Part shown: in pieces, positions 39,141 through 52,580 of the stretch
How the letters are laid out: each line of letters starts with the position of its first letter
Position numbering within the stretch: position 1 is the stretch's first letter
Assembly (NCBI GenBank): GCA_963942565.1
Contig: OZ012698.1
Coordinates: 33,240,886 to 33,304,885, forward strand
DNA length: 64,000 nucleotides
Direction: 5' to 3'
Source of the DNA: Maea johnstoni
Taxonomy: Eukaryota; Annelida; Polychaeta; Spionida; Magelonidae
The notes under the pieces: generated by a model
The model's input: the letters and a program-made list of their open reading frames with translations, nothing else
The model's database searches: none
Told to the model about the DNA's origin: nothing
Made by a program: the position numbers and the translations under genes

Positions 39141-42006
39141 AAATAGAAAGTATAATCAGCAAGGATAACCAAGCATTCACATAGGCACTGTATATTAATA
39201 AGATTTGTAGGTGGATTCCTAATGAAACAAATCTGCATTTTATCACTACGAGAAACTGCATATTATATTGGACCTCCTTAATTATTTGATGAAGTCGACA
39301 GTTTTAGATATTATTGCCCAAAGATATTTAAATACTCTGGTCTGTTATTTGAATGGGTTTGGGGTGTACATGGAAAATCATATTAACCTATAGTATAATG
39401 TCGAAACCCAAATCTCCCCCAAATCAGATTTCTTCAAGATTCAGCAAAGGATTGTAATTCCTCCAATCGAACTATTTAGAAAGTATTTTTGCTTAGGCCC
39501 CAAGTGAAATATTACAATTTACATCAATTGGTCTAATTAATCAAAAGGCTCGCGTAATGATACGTTTATGTATAGCCATGCATGTATTCTTTACAAATTG
39601 GTTATACGCCATTTCAACGATAACCACATTTTCTCCGTCTATCATTCGTTAAGGTCTTTCTGAACGACTGCGTCACTTGCTGAATGTTAAAGGGGAACTT
39701 GGGGAAGAACAAATCATAGGTTTATATGAAAGTTCATGAACATAGTTCAACATCTGTCATAAACAGGGAAGCCCTAGAGCTCCACACAAAGATAAATCTT
39801 AAATTGCAATTAGTGAATAGCACCTCCTCTGAGCCAAGGCTGCCGCCATTGTGAATCCATCACCCCCTGCTGTGGTCAGTGTTATTGGGTAGCAAAGGAG
39901 CTTAGTGGTGCGTAAGATAAGCAGAGAGCTAGGGGCAGGAAGTTATCTCTGCCACCCAATTGAAAAACATGGCCGCAGCCAGTGGCTGCCAGGGGCTGGG
40001 CAGGATGAGGGCAATATGCAAAAATCTCCCCTCATGGGATCACTGAGAGAAAAAGAAAGGCAGCATCCTGTTCTTGAAGTGAATTACTTTCATAATAAGG
40101 TGATATAATATGTATGTGAGCCTTTACGGCCCCTCCAGAGAAATACATCCCCTTGATCCGCAACCCCATAGGCACAGCATGCTAGTACCTAGGGTATGTG
40201 CGCCTCGGGTTACGCGGTGTGGCCTGGGGAAGTATTGGTCACGTGATTGGTTTCGCGGCAATTTCAGTCTGACCCAGGGCCTGTGAAACCAGCAGGCAGC
40301 CAATCCTGGGGTACACAGGTTATCTATGACTCATAGTGGTGTGAGGCAGCGAAATTTGATGATGCATGCACAGTGCCCACTCCCTGTCTACTACTCTCAG
40401 GGCCCCTCTAAGCCATGCACTTGACCACACTGACTCGCCCTGTCTCGCCTCTGCACACGGTCTGTGTGCAGCCGTTGCAGATACAAGGAGGTTCATGGGG
40501 TTCGTCGTAACTTACTTGATATTCAAAATGATGATTTTCTTGCTATTTGGTGTCACTTTTCTTTAGTTACCTAAATTCCCAAATCAAAGAGAAAGATCTA
40601 TCTCGTTGTAAAATGTGCCCCTTACACAGGACGAAGGCTCCTTTACACAGACATACTTGATTTACTCCTATTGAAACTGGATTTAAATATTTTCGAATGA
40701 CTTCGCTTCATTCGTTAGTTTTCGTCGTGTACTCAGGTTATCTCCTAGCCTGTCTCCCAGGAAATATTTAGATGTCCTCCCTTGTGGATAGATGGCACTG
40801 CGGTATACTACAAGGCCAGATGGAAACACTTTCACTAATCTCCCTCGTGTGGCAATTGTGTGAACTAAATGGCCAAAACAGTAGGCCACAAGTCCCTATG
40901 TAGCATAGGTGCAGGCATTTATATATAATAAAGAGTAGAGAGTAAAAACAGAGTAGAGCCTTGTAGCTAGGCTAGTTATCGCCATGAACTCTGAATTCTG
41001 AATAGTCACACTATAGCCTCTGTGTGGTAGAAAAAGTGATGATAATCAACATTTGTTTCCATTGCATTTGGTACAGCGAATGACAATATCTGACTACCTT
41101 CTTTTCAATACTTCTTCCTGTCCAGGTAAAAAGAGAGCCCGCCTTAGTATCAATATATTAGACTTTGATCCTTCTTATCAGTCTATGCCTCTCTGTGTCA
41201 GTTGTCCCTTTCATGACCACAAATCAGGAGGTGTCTAAATGATCTGAGAAATTTGAGAATTATTTAGAAATTCATCAAATACTCGTGTACTTTTTAAAAG
41301 TGAGTTGTTAGCTGGTTTCTTATGAGCCTTTCTCTTTCAAATACTAGTGATTTTAGTTTAAAAAGCAGCAAAGTATGGTGTTTTCTAAACCTAGAGAGGG
41401 TGATAGATGAGTTACTAGCCACTCGTCATCATAAGATAAGTTTTTTATGTCCGATACATAGTGTTTTTATTATATATTTAAACCTAGTTTCTGTTTCAGT
41501 ATTGCAAAAGTAAATATATCGTAAGTAACCGATCTGGATATGTTACCGTATAAGCATTAACCAATGCTTGCCAAGAATAATCTAGTATTTTACATTATAC
41601 TTACCGAATTACCGATTGAGACGTATTATCGCATAAGCATTAGATAAATGCCTGTCAATTGTTATTTATTATTTTATTAATTTAGTTATTTTTCTTAATT
41701 CGCATTTAATCACTTATTGTAACGAATGATAAAGACATTTGCCTGATAGCGTTAGAAGGGCACTAAGAAGTAACATCTGGCTGAGAATATAATTTATGTT
41801 TCTGTTTAATTTGGGGTGCATGTTATGAGTGGTATAAAAGTATTATTTAACAGGTTACATGTAACATATGTGGACGCAAGTATTAAACCCATTTATGCCT
41901 GGAATGACCTAAGTGCTATGTTTATTTGCTTTGGACATCCACATTAACGAAAGTCGTTCTGTATTGCATCACAAGAAAAAAGCATTGATCAATAACAATA
42001 GAGGTC

Positions 42007-42007
<1 letters not shown>
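39141..42007. other. No gene recognised
   Basis: No ORF with a domain or credible splice structure. A short stretch near 39838-39862 reads CACAATGGCGGCAGCC on the minus strand, which resembles a translation start, but it ends after 16 codons. The stretch around 40100-40470 is somewhat richer in GC than its surroundings. Confidence 0.45.
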
Positions 42008-42068
<61 letters not shown>

Positions 42069-42083
42069 TAATAATAATAATAA
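42008..42083. repeat. (TAA)n microsatellite
   Basis: About 25 ATA/TAA triplets with one GATA interruption. Confidence 0.95.
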
Positions 42084-42803
42084 AATTCGTATGTGGGAGA
42101 CCAGCATGAGGACAGCAAACACGTACACAATATGTTTATCGTTTATGTTTATCATTTTGTGTATGTTTGTCCTTGTCGTATCAGTCGTCTGACCTCAAAA
42201 TGTACCAATCATGTACTGAAATATTCAACCACTTTGTCCGAGTATTTCGGTGCATAGGTACCAAACTGCACTCGTATGAAGTAACTTGCATGTGTATGTG
42301 TGTTGACTGTTCTCAAAAGGAGCAAAATCATACATAGTACAAAGTACTTTTACTCAATCAAAAGGAAATAAAGAGAATAACTCAATGTAACCTTAAATGA
42401 ACTTTTAAAAATCATTAGGAACAAGGTCGAAATATACTACTCATTCCCTGTGAATCCATCTAAGTCTAAGTATCCTAACTTACACACTTATTATATAGTA
42501 AAACCATGGTGTAATTCACTAACTAATTGTCCCATTACAGCTGCATATGGAGTCAAATAGATATATCGTTACACACAAATATTAACATTAATACTTAATT
42601 TGCAGGAAAAAGAAACCATAAATCAAACGAGACAACATATAGTAGTAACATCAACATTATGTAAATATTTGGATGAGTGTATAGATAAATGAAAGCTGAC
42701 TGACGGCCACGGCGTTATCATAAATAATAATGTTGTATTGTAATGACTATTGACCATGAACAGTATTGAATATGATATGAAATACAAAGATATTACATAT
42801 ATT

Positions 42804-42805
<2 letters not shown>
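42084..42805. other. No gene recognised
   Basis: AT-rich, stops in all frames, no motif found. Confidence 0.5.
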
Positions 42806-42839
<34 letters not shown>

Positions 42840-42848
42840 TGTGTGTGT
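42806..42848. repeat. (GT)n microsatellite
   Basis: GT array, 40 bp upstream of an AT array. Confidence 0.95.
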
Positions 42849-42885
42849 ATATATATATTTTTGTACATACATTTGTACATGAATT

Positions 42886-42996
<111 letters not shown>

Positions 42997-43751
42997 TGAT
43001 GAGGAGTGTGGCATGTCTATTACCTTGCATGCAATTTGACTCTACTCAGTAAACAGCATCCCTAGCGCTCAACATCTAAGAACTACCCGTTGCTATGCCA
43101 TAGATGAGGAATGGACGGTATTTCTTGATCTTGTCATTTCGGACAATATTTGTAGTATATTGCCAATGAGGAAAATGGTCGAGAAAGCTGACAAGATGAA
43201 CTTTCAATTTGCAGTGAAATGTACTTCCACAAACATTCCAGTCAATGTTACACTTTTTGATTTTCCGTGAGGGCTCAATATAGATAGAATCCACTGCACT
43301 AGAAGTATATTTGTATACAGAATTTCGTTACCTTTCTCTTTTTCTGCCTTACTAAGCCGTAGTCGTGACTAGTCATCTTTCAGTTGCGAGAAGACCACAG
43401 AGCCGGGGAAATACCACCGACCAACCATAAGTCAATGGTAACTTCCTCTAACCTGCCCTGAGCCGGAGCCGAACGGGAACAGACAGTAACCGTTAGAAAT
43501 CAGTGGCAACGCATTTGACTACTTTGCCATCGAGGATGGCCCTCCACCAGCATTGGAAAGGCCATTGTCTAACATATTAATGGTCGCAGCAGCCCAAAAC
43601 AGACAGAAAGTTTCGGTGAAATCTTTCAGGGGAAAGCAAGATCGAGAGAATATCTGAAAAGGAGAAATGTAAATCAAAAGTTTCCCAAAAACCCTCTTAC
43701 AAATTGTTTGTATAATCTCTTTTAATTCCCGAGTACATATAAAAGGAATCA

Positions 43752-43811
43752 GCGAATGAATGAATGAATGGTTGCTTAAAGTCACATCGGCACACAAAGG
43801 CGTTTAGTGCC
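43752..43811 (-). mobile_element. Severely truncated CATT-tailed retroelement with 8-bp target duplication
   Basis: A 60-bp minus-strand insert ends in (CATT)n (reads GAATGAATGAATG on plus) and is flanked by AGGAATCA at 43744-43751 and 43812-43819. Its inner sequence (GGCACTAAACGCC..GTGTGCCGATGTGA) matches the end of the longer element at 61141-61450. This is the 3' end of a LINE or SINE with a CATT microsatellite tail. Confidence 0.75.
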
Positions 43812-43990
43812 AGGAATCATCGATCCCGGAGACAATCTCAAAAGGAACTCTTAGGGATTAATGCGTTAAGCTTCTGTGAGGTCTCATAGACATAGATATT
43901 AGATAAGTTGGTCGTGTATACTGTGCAGCTGTTATTGTTGAAGACCTTGGGTAATAAGTATACATAAATACGTACGATATATAAAGAGTT

Positions 43991-44036
43991 TATATAAAAT
44001 GACTTATTAGTTGAGAGTCAATCCTTAGCCTTTAAG
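43991..44036 (+). promoter_or_regulatory. Candidate TATA box and 5' UTR exon of FG-GAP gene copy 1
   Basis: TATATAAA at 43991 is followed about 40 bp later by TTTAAG|GTAAGA (donor at 44037). The paralog has CATATAAA at 54793-54800 and TTTAAAG|GTAACG (donor at 54840) with similar sequence between. Conservation of the TATA-donor arrangement in both copies supports a short non-coding first exon. The start site itself is not visible. Confidence 0.45.
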
Positions 44037-45149
44037 GTAAGAATTATTGTAGGATAGCAGTTTCACCCAAACAAGTTTAAACGTGTTTTTTATATTTTAG
44101 ATAACTTTAAGCCAATTACAATTTGAACGCAAATCGTTTAACGTTGTCGAGTTACTGTGTCAAATATGAATGATTGACCTCTATAGACACACGGTAGTGA
44201 GTTAAATCTTGCATATTTGAGATGTACAGTGCCGACATTTAAATCCTGCACCTAATGCCTGGGCATGATACACGAGTTTACGCCCAATTTCCACCCAGAT
44301 GTCTGGGTATGTATGCATGAATGACCTCACAACTGAGCATAGCTTTGATTCGCAAGCTACGTGGGTCACTGGTGCGTTTGGACATGTTTTGACATGTTAT
44401 ACATGAATGATAATAAAATCAGGCACTGACAGACGTTCGGTCGACTGGTGCAGGAATCAAATGTCCGTACTGTATGCAAAAGGATTTGAGTAAAATATGT
44501 CATTGAGAGTAATGTTAAATGATAAAATTGCAATAACATTTTAACTTATGAGATAGACAGAAAGAAACAAGATATCATTGGTTAGTTTTAGATAGACAGG
44601 GGCAGGAAACAGTACTTTGATAAGGGTCTGATTTATATCAAGATTCTTTTGATGCCACGTAACAACTTAATCCTGCCAAAACAGAAGCCATTGTTTTTCT
44701 TTTTTCTGTAACTTTATCTGTGGTATTCTAAGAAACACCACATTTAAACTTTGGGGTAAGAGACATATCACACGAATTATCATGATATGAACCAGATGTC
44801 TTCCAGTCAATACTTTTAATATTGCTTGATGGTCCTCATTATTGATCAGCTCTTCGAAGAAATGGGTGATATGACCTTTTTCCCATTACGAGTCCTTTCT
44901 TCTTACATCAATTACTTTTCTTGCTGAAACTAATTCACAGGTGAGAACAAAGATGTCTATTTTGGCACTAGAAAATCAATTTTTGGAGAATTCCGTCAGA
45001 TCCATCGAAGCAAGTGGCTTTTTGGTTAAATATATATACTTTCTTAAAGGAATTAAAGTTATGACTATAACTTTTATTCGGAATAAGGGTGCCTACAATT
45101 GGGCCGATACCTGATAATGTCGCCAATATATGTTTTACATTGCATTTAG

Positions 45150-48100
45150 GTATTACTACAGCAATGGCGTGGTATATCCATGCTATACTCCTGTATATTG
45201 GAACCTTACTTGTGTTTGGTTTCACGTATGGTGTGGATGAAATCTCTCGTGGGAATCCCACAAGGTAAGTACCACTACAAAAGAAAATGTTATACGTGGT
45301 AGTATTTTCATCAACGAAGAAAGAAAGGATAATTATGATCATTCAATATGGGATTTGGTTTATTAATGCAGACAGCCCAATCTAGATTTTAAGTAGTCAA
45401 TGTATTTAGTTTATGAATTACTGAAAATCATCTCACTAGAGTTATAGTGACACCTTGTGAAATTTGATAACACTAGGATATTCTCTTAATTTTCTATGAA
45501 TGAAAAATAAGTTTTCCAGATTTTAAGATCTTTTAGAAATTCCCATCCGTGGTGAAGTATAGATTTATCCGTATAGTAAACATGCAAAGGTGGTAGGGTA
45601 GATAACTAAAGTTATGTCAACGTTCCCATCCCAGCAAACACAAAATATTTTCAAAATATTTTTAAAAGGACTGAAAAACAATTGTTAGAAACATTCACAA
45701 TAAACATGAATAAAACATTAGCAAAATGTTCAATAACCACAGGGAAAACATTAGTGAAATCATGAATGTAAATAATGTTATGCAATAAAAATATGATATT
45801 AGTAAAACATTTACGAGAATAAAGGAATATTTTCTTACAATATTAACCAATATTTTTTTCATAATAATGTCTGATAACATTATGTTATCTTTTATCAACA
45901 TTTTTAGTTAATGTTTAATGTCTGCGTATTACAAATGTTGTTTTTAACATTTATCGAATGTTTTAATAACATACTTTAAAATGTTTCTAAAACGTCTGAA
46001 AAAGTATAGATAAAATATCAATTTATACATTAATGAAACCTTAAACAATATTTTTCCAAAATATGTTTGAATATATTAAACTGTATTTTTTTTAACATTT
46101 AAAATAAATCTTTTAAAGCTGCCTAATAAAGGAATATTTTCTCACAATATTAACCAATATTTTTTTCATAATAATGTTTGATAACATTATACTATCTTTT
46201 ATCAACATTTATAGTTAATGTTTTACATCTGCGTATTACAAATGTTGTTTTTAACATTTATAGAATGTTTTATTAACATTCTTTAAAATGTTTCTAAAAC
46301 GTCTGAGAAATTATAAATAAAAAAAATGTCAATATTTACACTGATAAAATGTTAAACAATATTTTTCCAAAATATGTTTGATAATATTAAACTATAATTT
46401 TTCTAACATTTAAAGACAAATGTTTTAAAGCTGTCCATTACAAATGTTTCTTTAAATATTAATTAAGTATTGTATCTACAAAGTTACAAAATATTTCTGA
46501 ACAAATTTGAAATTAAATATCTGAATATATATTTAGAAAATAATAACCAATAATTTTCTGCGATAATGTATGATAACATTATCCTATCTTTTATTATCAT
46601 TTTAAATAAATGTTATACATCTGCATATTACAAATGTTTTTTTAAACATCGGTTTGATATCAAGAACACATCCTGTGAAATATTTGTGAAACATCTGAAC
46701 TAAGCAGTAAAGAAATGTTAAAAATGACATTAACAAAATGTTGAATAAATGTTTTGAAATGTTTTTGCCGAATTCTTCGTTCAACATTTCTATAAAACAG
46801 TCCTTTAATAATTCGAAAACATTATAAAAATACCAATTTTAACACAAAAACCGTATGAAATATTTCAGAAATATTATTGAGGAATGCCCTATGATATTGC
46901 CACATAATAATGTCAAAATGCAAAAACAATAGCTACAATTCAACATTATTATCTTAATATCAAATAACGTTAATATATAATCCTACAATTGTCAGCAACT
47001 TCTCTGAAAAAGCAATTTTTAATGCTATAATTAGATAAATATGATCGATAAACATGAAATATTGATTTGAAAATTTAGGAAAAAATAGTTTCCAAATAAA
47101 TATATCATTACTGGCATTGGTTTAAAATGTTTGGTTTCTTAAAAAGCATGAAATATCAATATGTGTCATTCCGAAAGGCATTGATTAGGGCTGACAAAAA
47201 TAATATAAGTAGCCTTCTCTTCTATCTTGTGAGCATGATCTGTACAGTATACTTTTCGAAGTAAGACTGAGCAGGAAATCCCTAAAATTGGGATTTCAAA
47301 AGTGTGTTAGTTATGGGCGATTGGTAAGTATATTTTCTTCTCTAAAGAATTTAAAACTCAACTATCTGGAAAGATAAATATTTCAAAAATATTGAAATAA
47401 TGTTGAGTAAAATGTTACAAAAAATGTTGGCATAATATTCCAAGGCCAGCAATTTCAATGGGGATAAATATCTTCAACAACAATGTCAAAACGTTTCTTA
47501 GAAATAGTTTATGAATAATTTAAGCAACATCGTAAACATATGTATTTAAAATATTGTGAAAATAATAATTTAAATGTTATAAGAAATGTTTTGGTAATAA
47601 TTTTCAGGCCAAACGTTTTAATATTAATAAATATTTTTCAGAAACATTTGATGAATAATTTTTGCAATATTGTGTTAATGTATCTTGGAAATGTTTTAAA
47701 AATAATAATACAAATATTATAAGAAACATTATGGTAATAATTTTCAGGCCAAACGTTTTAATATTAATAAACATTTTCAGTAATATTTCACAGATATTGG
47801 GTTAAATATTTTGTAGACATAGCACAAATGTTTTGTGTTTGCTGGGATGGTAGGTTGAAATGCAACATATCCTAATCACATCTTACAAAAAACATCCTTA
47901 GAGTGATGTCACATTAGTGTGAAGTAAGTAATGGTACCCTCTTTTGAAAATGATTTCTAATAAGGGATAGATGAAGGGCCTTTAAAGCAAAGTTTGAAAA
48001 GAATTGGTAATAATTGAAGTTTTAAAACATACATTACCTAGCTGATATGAGAAACTTATATCAAGTTCACCTGTGTCTGCAACATCCCCAGACGACCTGG

Positions 48101-50776
48101 TTACTTTAGTAACAACGCTCCAACTAAAGTATACTTTAGAAAATTATATATGGATAAGTACGCTGAAATCAACAAAATACGAATCTTTCAAATACTTGAT
48201 GAATTCGAGCTAAATTTCTGTTAACGTGCCATATGGGCAGCGTACACTTGTCAAAGGGAACATTAACCTATAAATGCTTGCATAACCTAAAAGTATCCAG
48301 AAAGCTGAATCAATCTGGTGGAAATCGTAGATGGGTAATTATTTGAAGGAGCAACATGTATCATAACACTACCAAAACATCTTCCTCATATATTTTCTAA
48401 AATCATTGTTGACACCAAAAGTATCATAAATCTAGAGGACAAATACTAAAGAAAATCTTAGGCATTAATGTTTCTCTGCATAGAAGGTTTATGTTATTCT
48501 GCATATCGTCATTTCACTGATACCAATATATGGCAGACAATGAAAGTCATAGGCACAGTGGATGCTTTTCACGGGCCTTAGTGCATGGAGGTGAATCTTT
48601 CAAATATCATTTCAGGGACAATACTTTCACAGATGATGATGAGTATCAGGATGCTTATCATACCTATCATTTTGCTGACCCCGTCCAAGTAAAACTCACA
48701 GATGGGTCAGATCTACAGATGACCTTCCACTCCGTGGCCCGCTTTTCTGACTTTGAGGACACTGGCAAATATGACATCCTTGTGGCTACAGCTGGTAGAG
48801 TCTACAGATTCAAAAACAACAATGATGGTCGTTTTGAAAGAAAGGGAGCATTGCAGCATAGTAAAGGTACCATTGATACAGGTGAAAGACGTGGTTCAAG
48901 AACAGGTTTTGTCTTCACAGACATCAACTCTGATCGTCTTCAAGATGTTATTCTATCTAAAGATAGGAAGGTCATGTATTGGCCCAACATTGGTACAAAA
49001 GCTCAACCAAGATTCGGAGATGTTGTGAACATCGAGAGTCTTACAATGGCAACTGATCGTTTTGCTGTTGGTGATTGGGATGGGGATGGTCTTGTAGATA
49101 TTGTATGTGGAACAGCTGATAGTTATTTCATATTTTATAAAAACACTGGCTCTGCATCTAAACCCTCCTTTGATAGTGGCCGAGAATTAATTGACATTGG
49201 TAGTCAAGCTTACAATAGGCATCCAACACTCATAGACTACAACAACGATGGTCTTGTGGACATACTATTTGGTATAAATTGGTCAACCTTAAGTGTTATT
49301 CTTAGAAGAATGACTGGGGGTTACAGGACACAATCTATGATGAACCTGCAGGGAGGTAGGATGGATCTACGAAAGATAGTTGGGGATAACACGGCACCTG
49401 ATGCTGCAGATGTGAATGGAGATGGTGTCCTGGACTTAGTCACATCAGGAAACAATGGTAAGGTCATGCTTCTCATGGGCGTGGAACCAATGGGTGAAGT
49501 CATCACAGAACTAGAATCAACCTTACAGAAACACTCAACCAATCTTGGAAATGATATGGAAGCCAGTGACGCTTTGTGGAACAAGATGTATGATCTTAAC
49601 CGCTTCCTGCAAAGTTATGTCAACGATGAAGATACAACCACTGCAACTAAAGAACTGGTTCTTGATTGGTACAAATCACTGTTGCAAAAATACCCTCACT
49701 ACTTTATCCGTCAGCAGTTTTCACAACCCCATTTAGACCGACTGGCCTCCTATGTATGGAATATAATGCTTGAGTGTAGGCCAGATACTGTTGACCATAG
49801 AACAGATCTTGCACACACTACCAAGCACGTTGGTCATTACATGGAAATCCTCATCAACCGAGGAATCATCCTCGTCACCAATGACAAAGCCCCTGAACTG
49901 GAACCATATATGGTCAATAAGTATCTTATGAGCTTCAACCCATCATATATGTGCCTGCAACAGATAACTATTGGAGCACATTTAACAAAGAGGGGTGGGA
50001 AATACAGTGTCATGAGGAAAGGCGGGGTGAACATCTTTAATGAGGCAACCGGTTCCACCAATGAGTTTCCAGGAGACTGTGAGGTTTGCAAACAAGCTGA
50101 TCGCAGTCCCCGTTCTAACCATTTCACGGTTGTTCTGGCACATGAGGTGGCACACAATACGCTGGACAACCGCAAAGCACCTGCCTACCGTGCTGAACTC
50201 TTTGCCAGGAAGTATGAACTCATTAAGAGATCCGCAGGTGACCATGTTGTCTGGAGGGACGGAGCTGTGACACGTGGGTATGACTCAGGAAAGACCCAAA
50301 CACTCTTTAGACAGAGACAATGGTGGGATGGATCTGGGGACTGGGGAAGAGCAATGGATCAGCATTTCAGCAGAGGGGCTGGTGTCACTCGCAACCGCAA
50401 TCACCTTCGTAGTCAAATATCTTTGGGATACTTCTTAAGGGCCCCACAAGAAGCTTGGGCAACTTTAGCAAACCAGTACTTCAGTGATTCTAAGCTCATG
50501 CTTGACTGGGCCTGGGAGAGGTCACTGAAGGGTCATATCGTCTGTCTTGATTGGTTCCTCCTCCAAGTGGAGTTCTACAGTCTCAAAACTAACGCATGTC
50601 CTTTTTGGAAAATTGATGCTGAAAGGAATATCATCAGGTACAACATTGCTCTGGGCAGAGACTCGAATGGAAATATAAACAGGATGACCATTCCATCCAG
50701 CGCGAAACAGCCAGGGAAACAGGTCTATAACTTTGTTGTTGACAAGGATGGATGGGTACAGTCAATTTCACCATAG
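45150..50776 (+). CDS. Secreted FG-GAP/VCBS-repeat protein with HEVAH metallopeptidase-like region, copy 1 (intact)
   Basis: Coding exon 1 (45150-45264, ATG at 45164) encodes MAWYIHAILLYIGTLLVFGF, a signal peptide, and ends in phase 2 at AAG|GTAAGT. Exon 2 (48616-50776) begins after ATTTCAG and holds the rest; the spliced product is 753 aa. Residues about 80-320 contain FG-GAP/VCBS calcium-binding repeats: DINSDRLQD, GDWDGDGLVD near 186, DYNNDGLVD near 245 and DVNGDGVLD near 298, predicting a partial beta-propeller. Residues about 330-750 are less familiar but contain H543-EVAH-547 and a later QEAWATLANQYF with E646 as a possible third zinc ligand. I infer an extracellular zinc peptidase with a propeller module; the substrate is unknown. 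An in-frame ATG at 48530 lies before the acceptor, but the conserved signal-peptide exon is the better start. The one-exon body is unusual for an animal gene and could reflect retroposition or transfer. Confidence 0.85.
45630..47846. mobile_element. 2.2-kb inverted-repeat element with AT target duplication, in intron of copy 1
   Basis: CCCAGCAAACACAAAA at the left is exactly mirrored at the right, and AT flanks both ends. The paralogous intron (56521-56550) reads GTTCCCATGGCAG where copy 1 reads GTTCCCAT[element]ATGGTAG, so the empty site confirms the boundaries and the 2-bp duplication. The interior is AT-rich and has no ORF of note. It is built of repeated AATGTTTT/AAACATT motifs, including a ~305-bp tandem pair (near 45827 and 46132) and another pair near 47570 and 47700. 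It is a non-autonomous DNA element; the superfamily is not clear to me. Confidence 0.88.
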
Positions 50777-50938
50777 TTATATGAAACAAATTGGTCTAGG
50801 TTAAATAAGTGCAGAGATCATACAGTACCAAAATCTGTCCATAGTTTAAAGTATAGGTGAATGCCATGAGTTTTGATTTTAACCTTTGAATTTATTTCAA
50901 TATTTCCAGAAATATCTTTCCTATGTTATTTCTAAACC

Positions 50939-50946
50939 CTAATAAA
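50939..50946 (+). terminator. Polyadenylation signal of FG-GAP gene copy 1
   Basis: CTAATAAACTATAATATGAC about 165 bp after the stop contains AATAAA. Copy 2 has TAATAAACAATATTATGAC at the equivalent place near 59587. Confidence 0.6.
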
Positions 50947-50989
50947 CTATAATATGACAGTTTGAATTGTGTTAAATGTGGGGAGTGAA

Positions 50990-52580
50990 AATTAAATGAA
51001 TGATACAAAGAATGACAAAAAATGTGTCAATAACATACGTTAACAGAATCAGGGCATGATTCCCTAAGTAGCCTGACAAAAATGTGTCTTTGCCACATCA
51101 ATCTTATTAGTGTGCAATAAAGGAATGTACGAAGTATCAGATATAAGAACAAGATTCAAATGGGTACAAACGGATATTAAGATCTTAGTTGGTTCCCACT
51201 GGATTGTTTTTATACCAGGAACTCATACTGCAGGTGATTGATTTTACTACTTTTTTAATACATCCATAATCTAATGAATATGGACTATTGATCGGTTATT
51301 TGTTATTAAAGTGAAACTATACAATACATAACCCCAATATGGCAGAAAAAGTGGAAAATTATGAAATTCAGGAATGTTTTCTGATAATCACCAAATCCAC
51401 CAAGAAATTCTTAAAACAGAGACAACCATCAAAAGTTCTATGGATGAAATGAATGAGAGGTTATTCTTAACATTGTATCTTAAGACACATATTAAGTTAA
51501 TTTCATCCCCAAATAGGATGTACGTTACTTGATTATACCTAAAAGAGGCTGTTTGAAATATCCATTAATGTGAAAAGATAGTTTAGAGAAATAACTCAGA
51601 GCTAGGTTTTGCAAAATAGTGTCACTTTGAATGTGTTGTAAATAATCAATGTGAGATATAAGAAAGAAATACTACACTTGACAAAAGAAAACCATTTTAA
51701 GGCTATATCAAAACAATAGGCAGAATAACCCAAGTCCGGCACTTTTCCCTATTACTTCCCTGTACATCATATCAATATGTTTACTGGCACACAACCGCGG
51801 GGGGTTTCATATTGAACGGGAATTGGATCTATTACGTCCACCATCGAAACCTTGAAAAGATCAAAACTGGTATCATTTTGACACTTAAAAAATCTTCCTT
51901 CAGATTAAAATCGTAATGGACTTGAAAATAACAGGCAACTACTCAGTTGAGCTATTAGTCATAGACTGACATCTTTATTCAATGGACAAGAAAATTTGAT
52001 CTGGTCTAGTACTTGTCAATAAATGGCAGCAATACTGAAATCAAATCAAATATGTTACAAACGTATTATTTTATCATGCTTTATCCTGCAAGATTTCATA
52101 AATATTGTCATGCTGCTTTTGGTCACTGTGAATTGAGGTCGAGATAAGAGTTGTTTTTGCTAGCACGAATAAGCCAAAAGGTATCAAATAGGTTCGTCAG
52201 GGGCAGATCCATGATTCCTGTGTATGGGGTTTCACTGTATGTAAGGAGGGATTGTGGCGACAAAGAGACAAAGATTCATCTTATGGGTTTAAACAATGCT
52301 AAAGATAAGTGACAGTGCTTAGCAGAAAATTAGAATTTTAAAAAATTTCAATTTGGATTCTCAAACTACGTTTTTGAACTTTATTTCACTGTCTTTTATG
52401 GTCCTGCAAAGACCCTGCCTCTGCTCGTCAAACTAATGGGTAAGAGGGATAGGGGGATAAGATGAGGTTAGAGGGGGGATAAGATAATCAGGTTCCTGAA
52501 GCCTATTGTCTTTTGTGGTTGTGGTAGTGCTGCCGGCCTCAGGGTGAAAGTGTGAGGTGTGGTTTGTTCGTCTACCTTGG
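50990..52580. other. Downstream flank of copy 1, no gene recognised
   Basis: The sequence from about 51065 to 52580 has no counterpart in unit B, so it is either an insertion in A or was replaced in B. A CAGGGGCAGATCCA motif near 52199 resembles a transposon end also seen near 2990, but no partner could be paired with it. Confidence 0.4.

Noticed and set aside
39790-39862. Minus-strand first exon starting ATGGCGGCAGCC
   Set aside because: The frame stops after 16 codons and no convincing donor is present.
44968-45342. 124-codon minus-strand ORF opposite the signal-peptide exon
   Set aside because: The plus-strand signal-peptide exon with matching paralog and splice sites explains the conservation.
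48530-48615. Translation start of FG-GAP copy 1 at 48530
   Set aside because: The in-frame upstream extension is intronic: the ATTTCAG acceptor is conserved in copy 2, and a signal-peptide exon in the right phase exists at 45164 and 55736.
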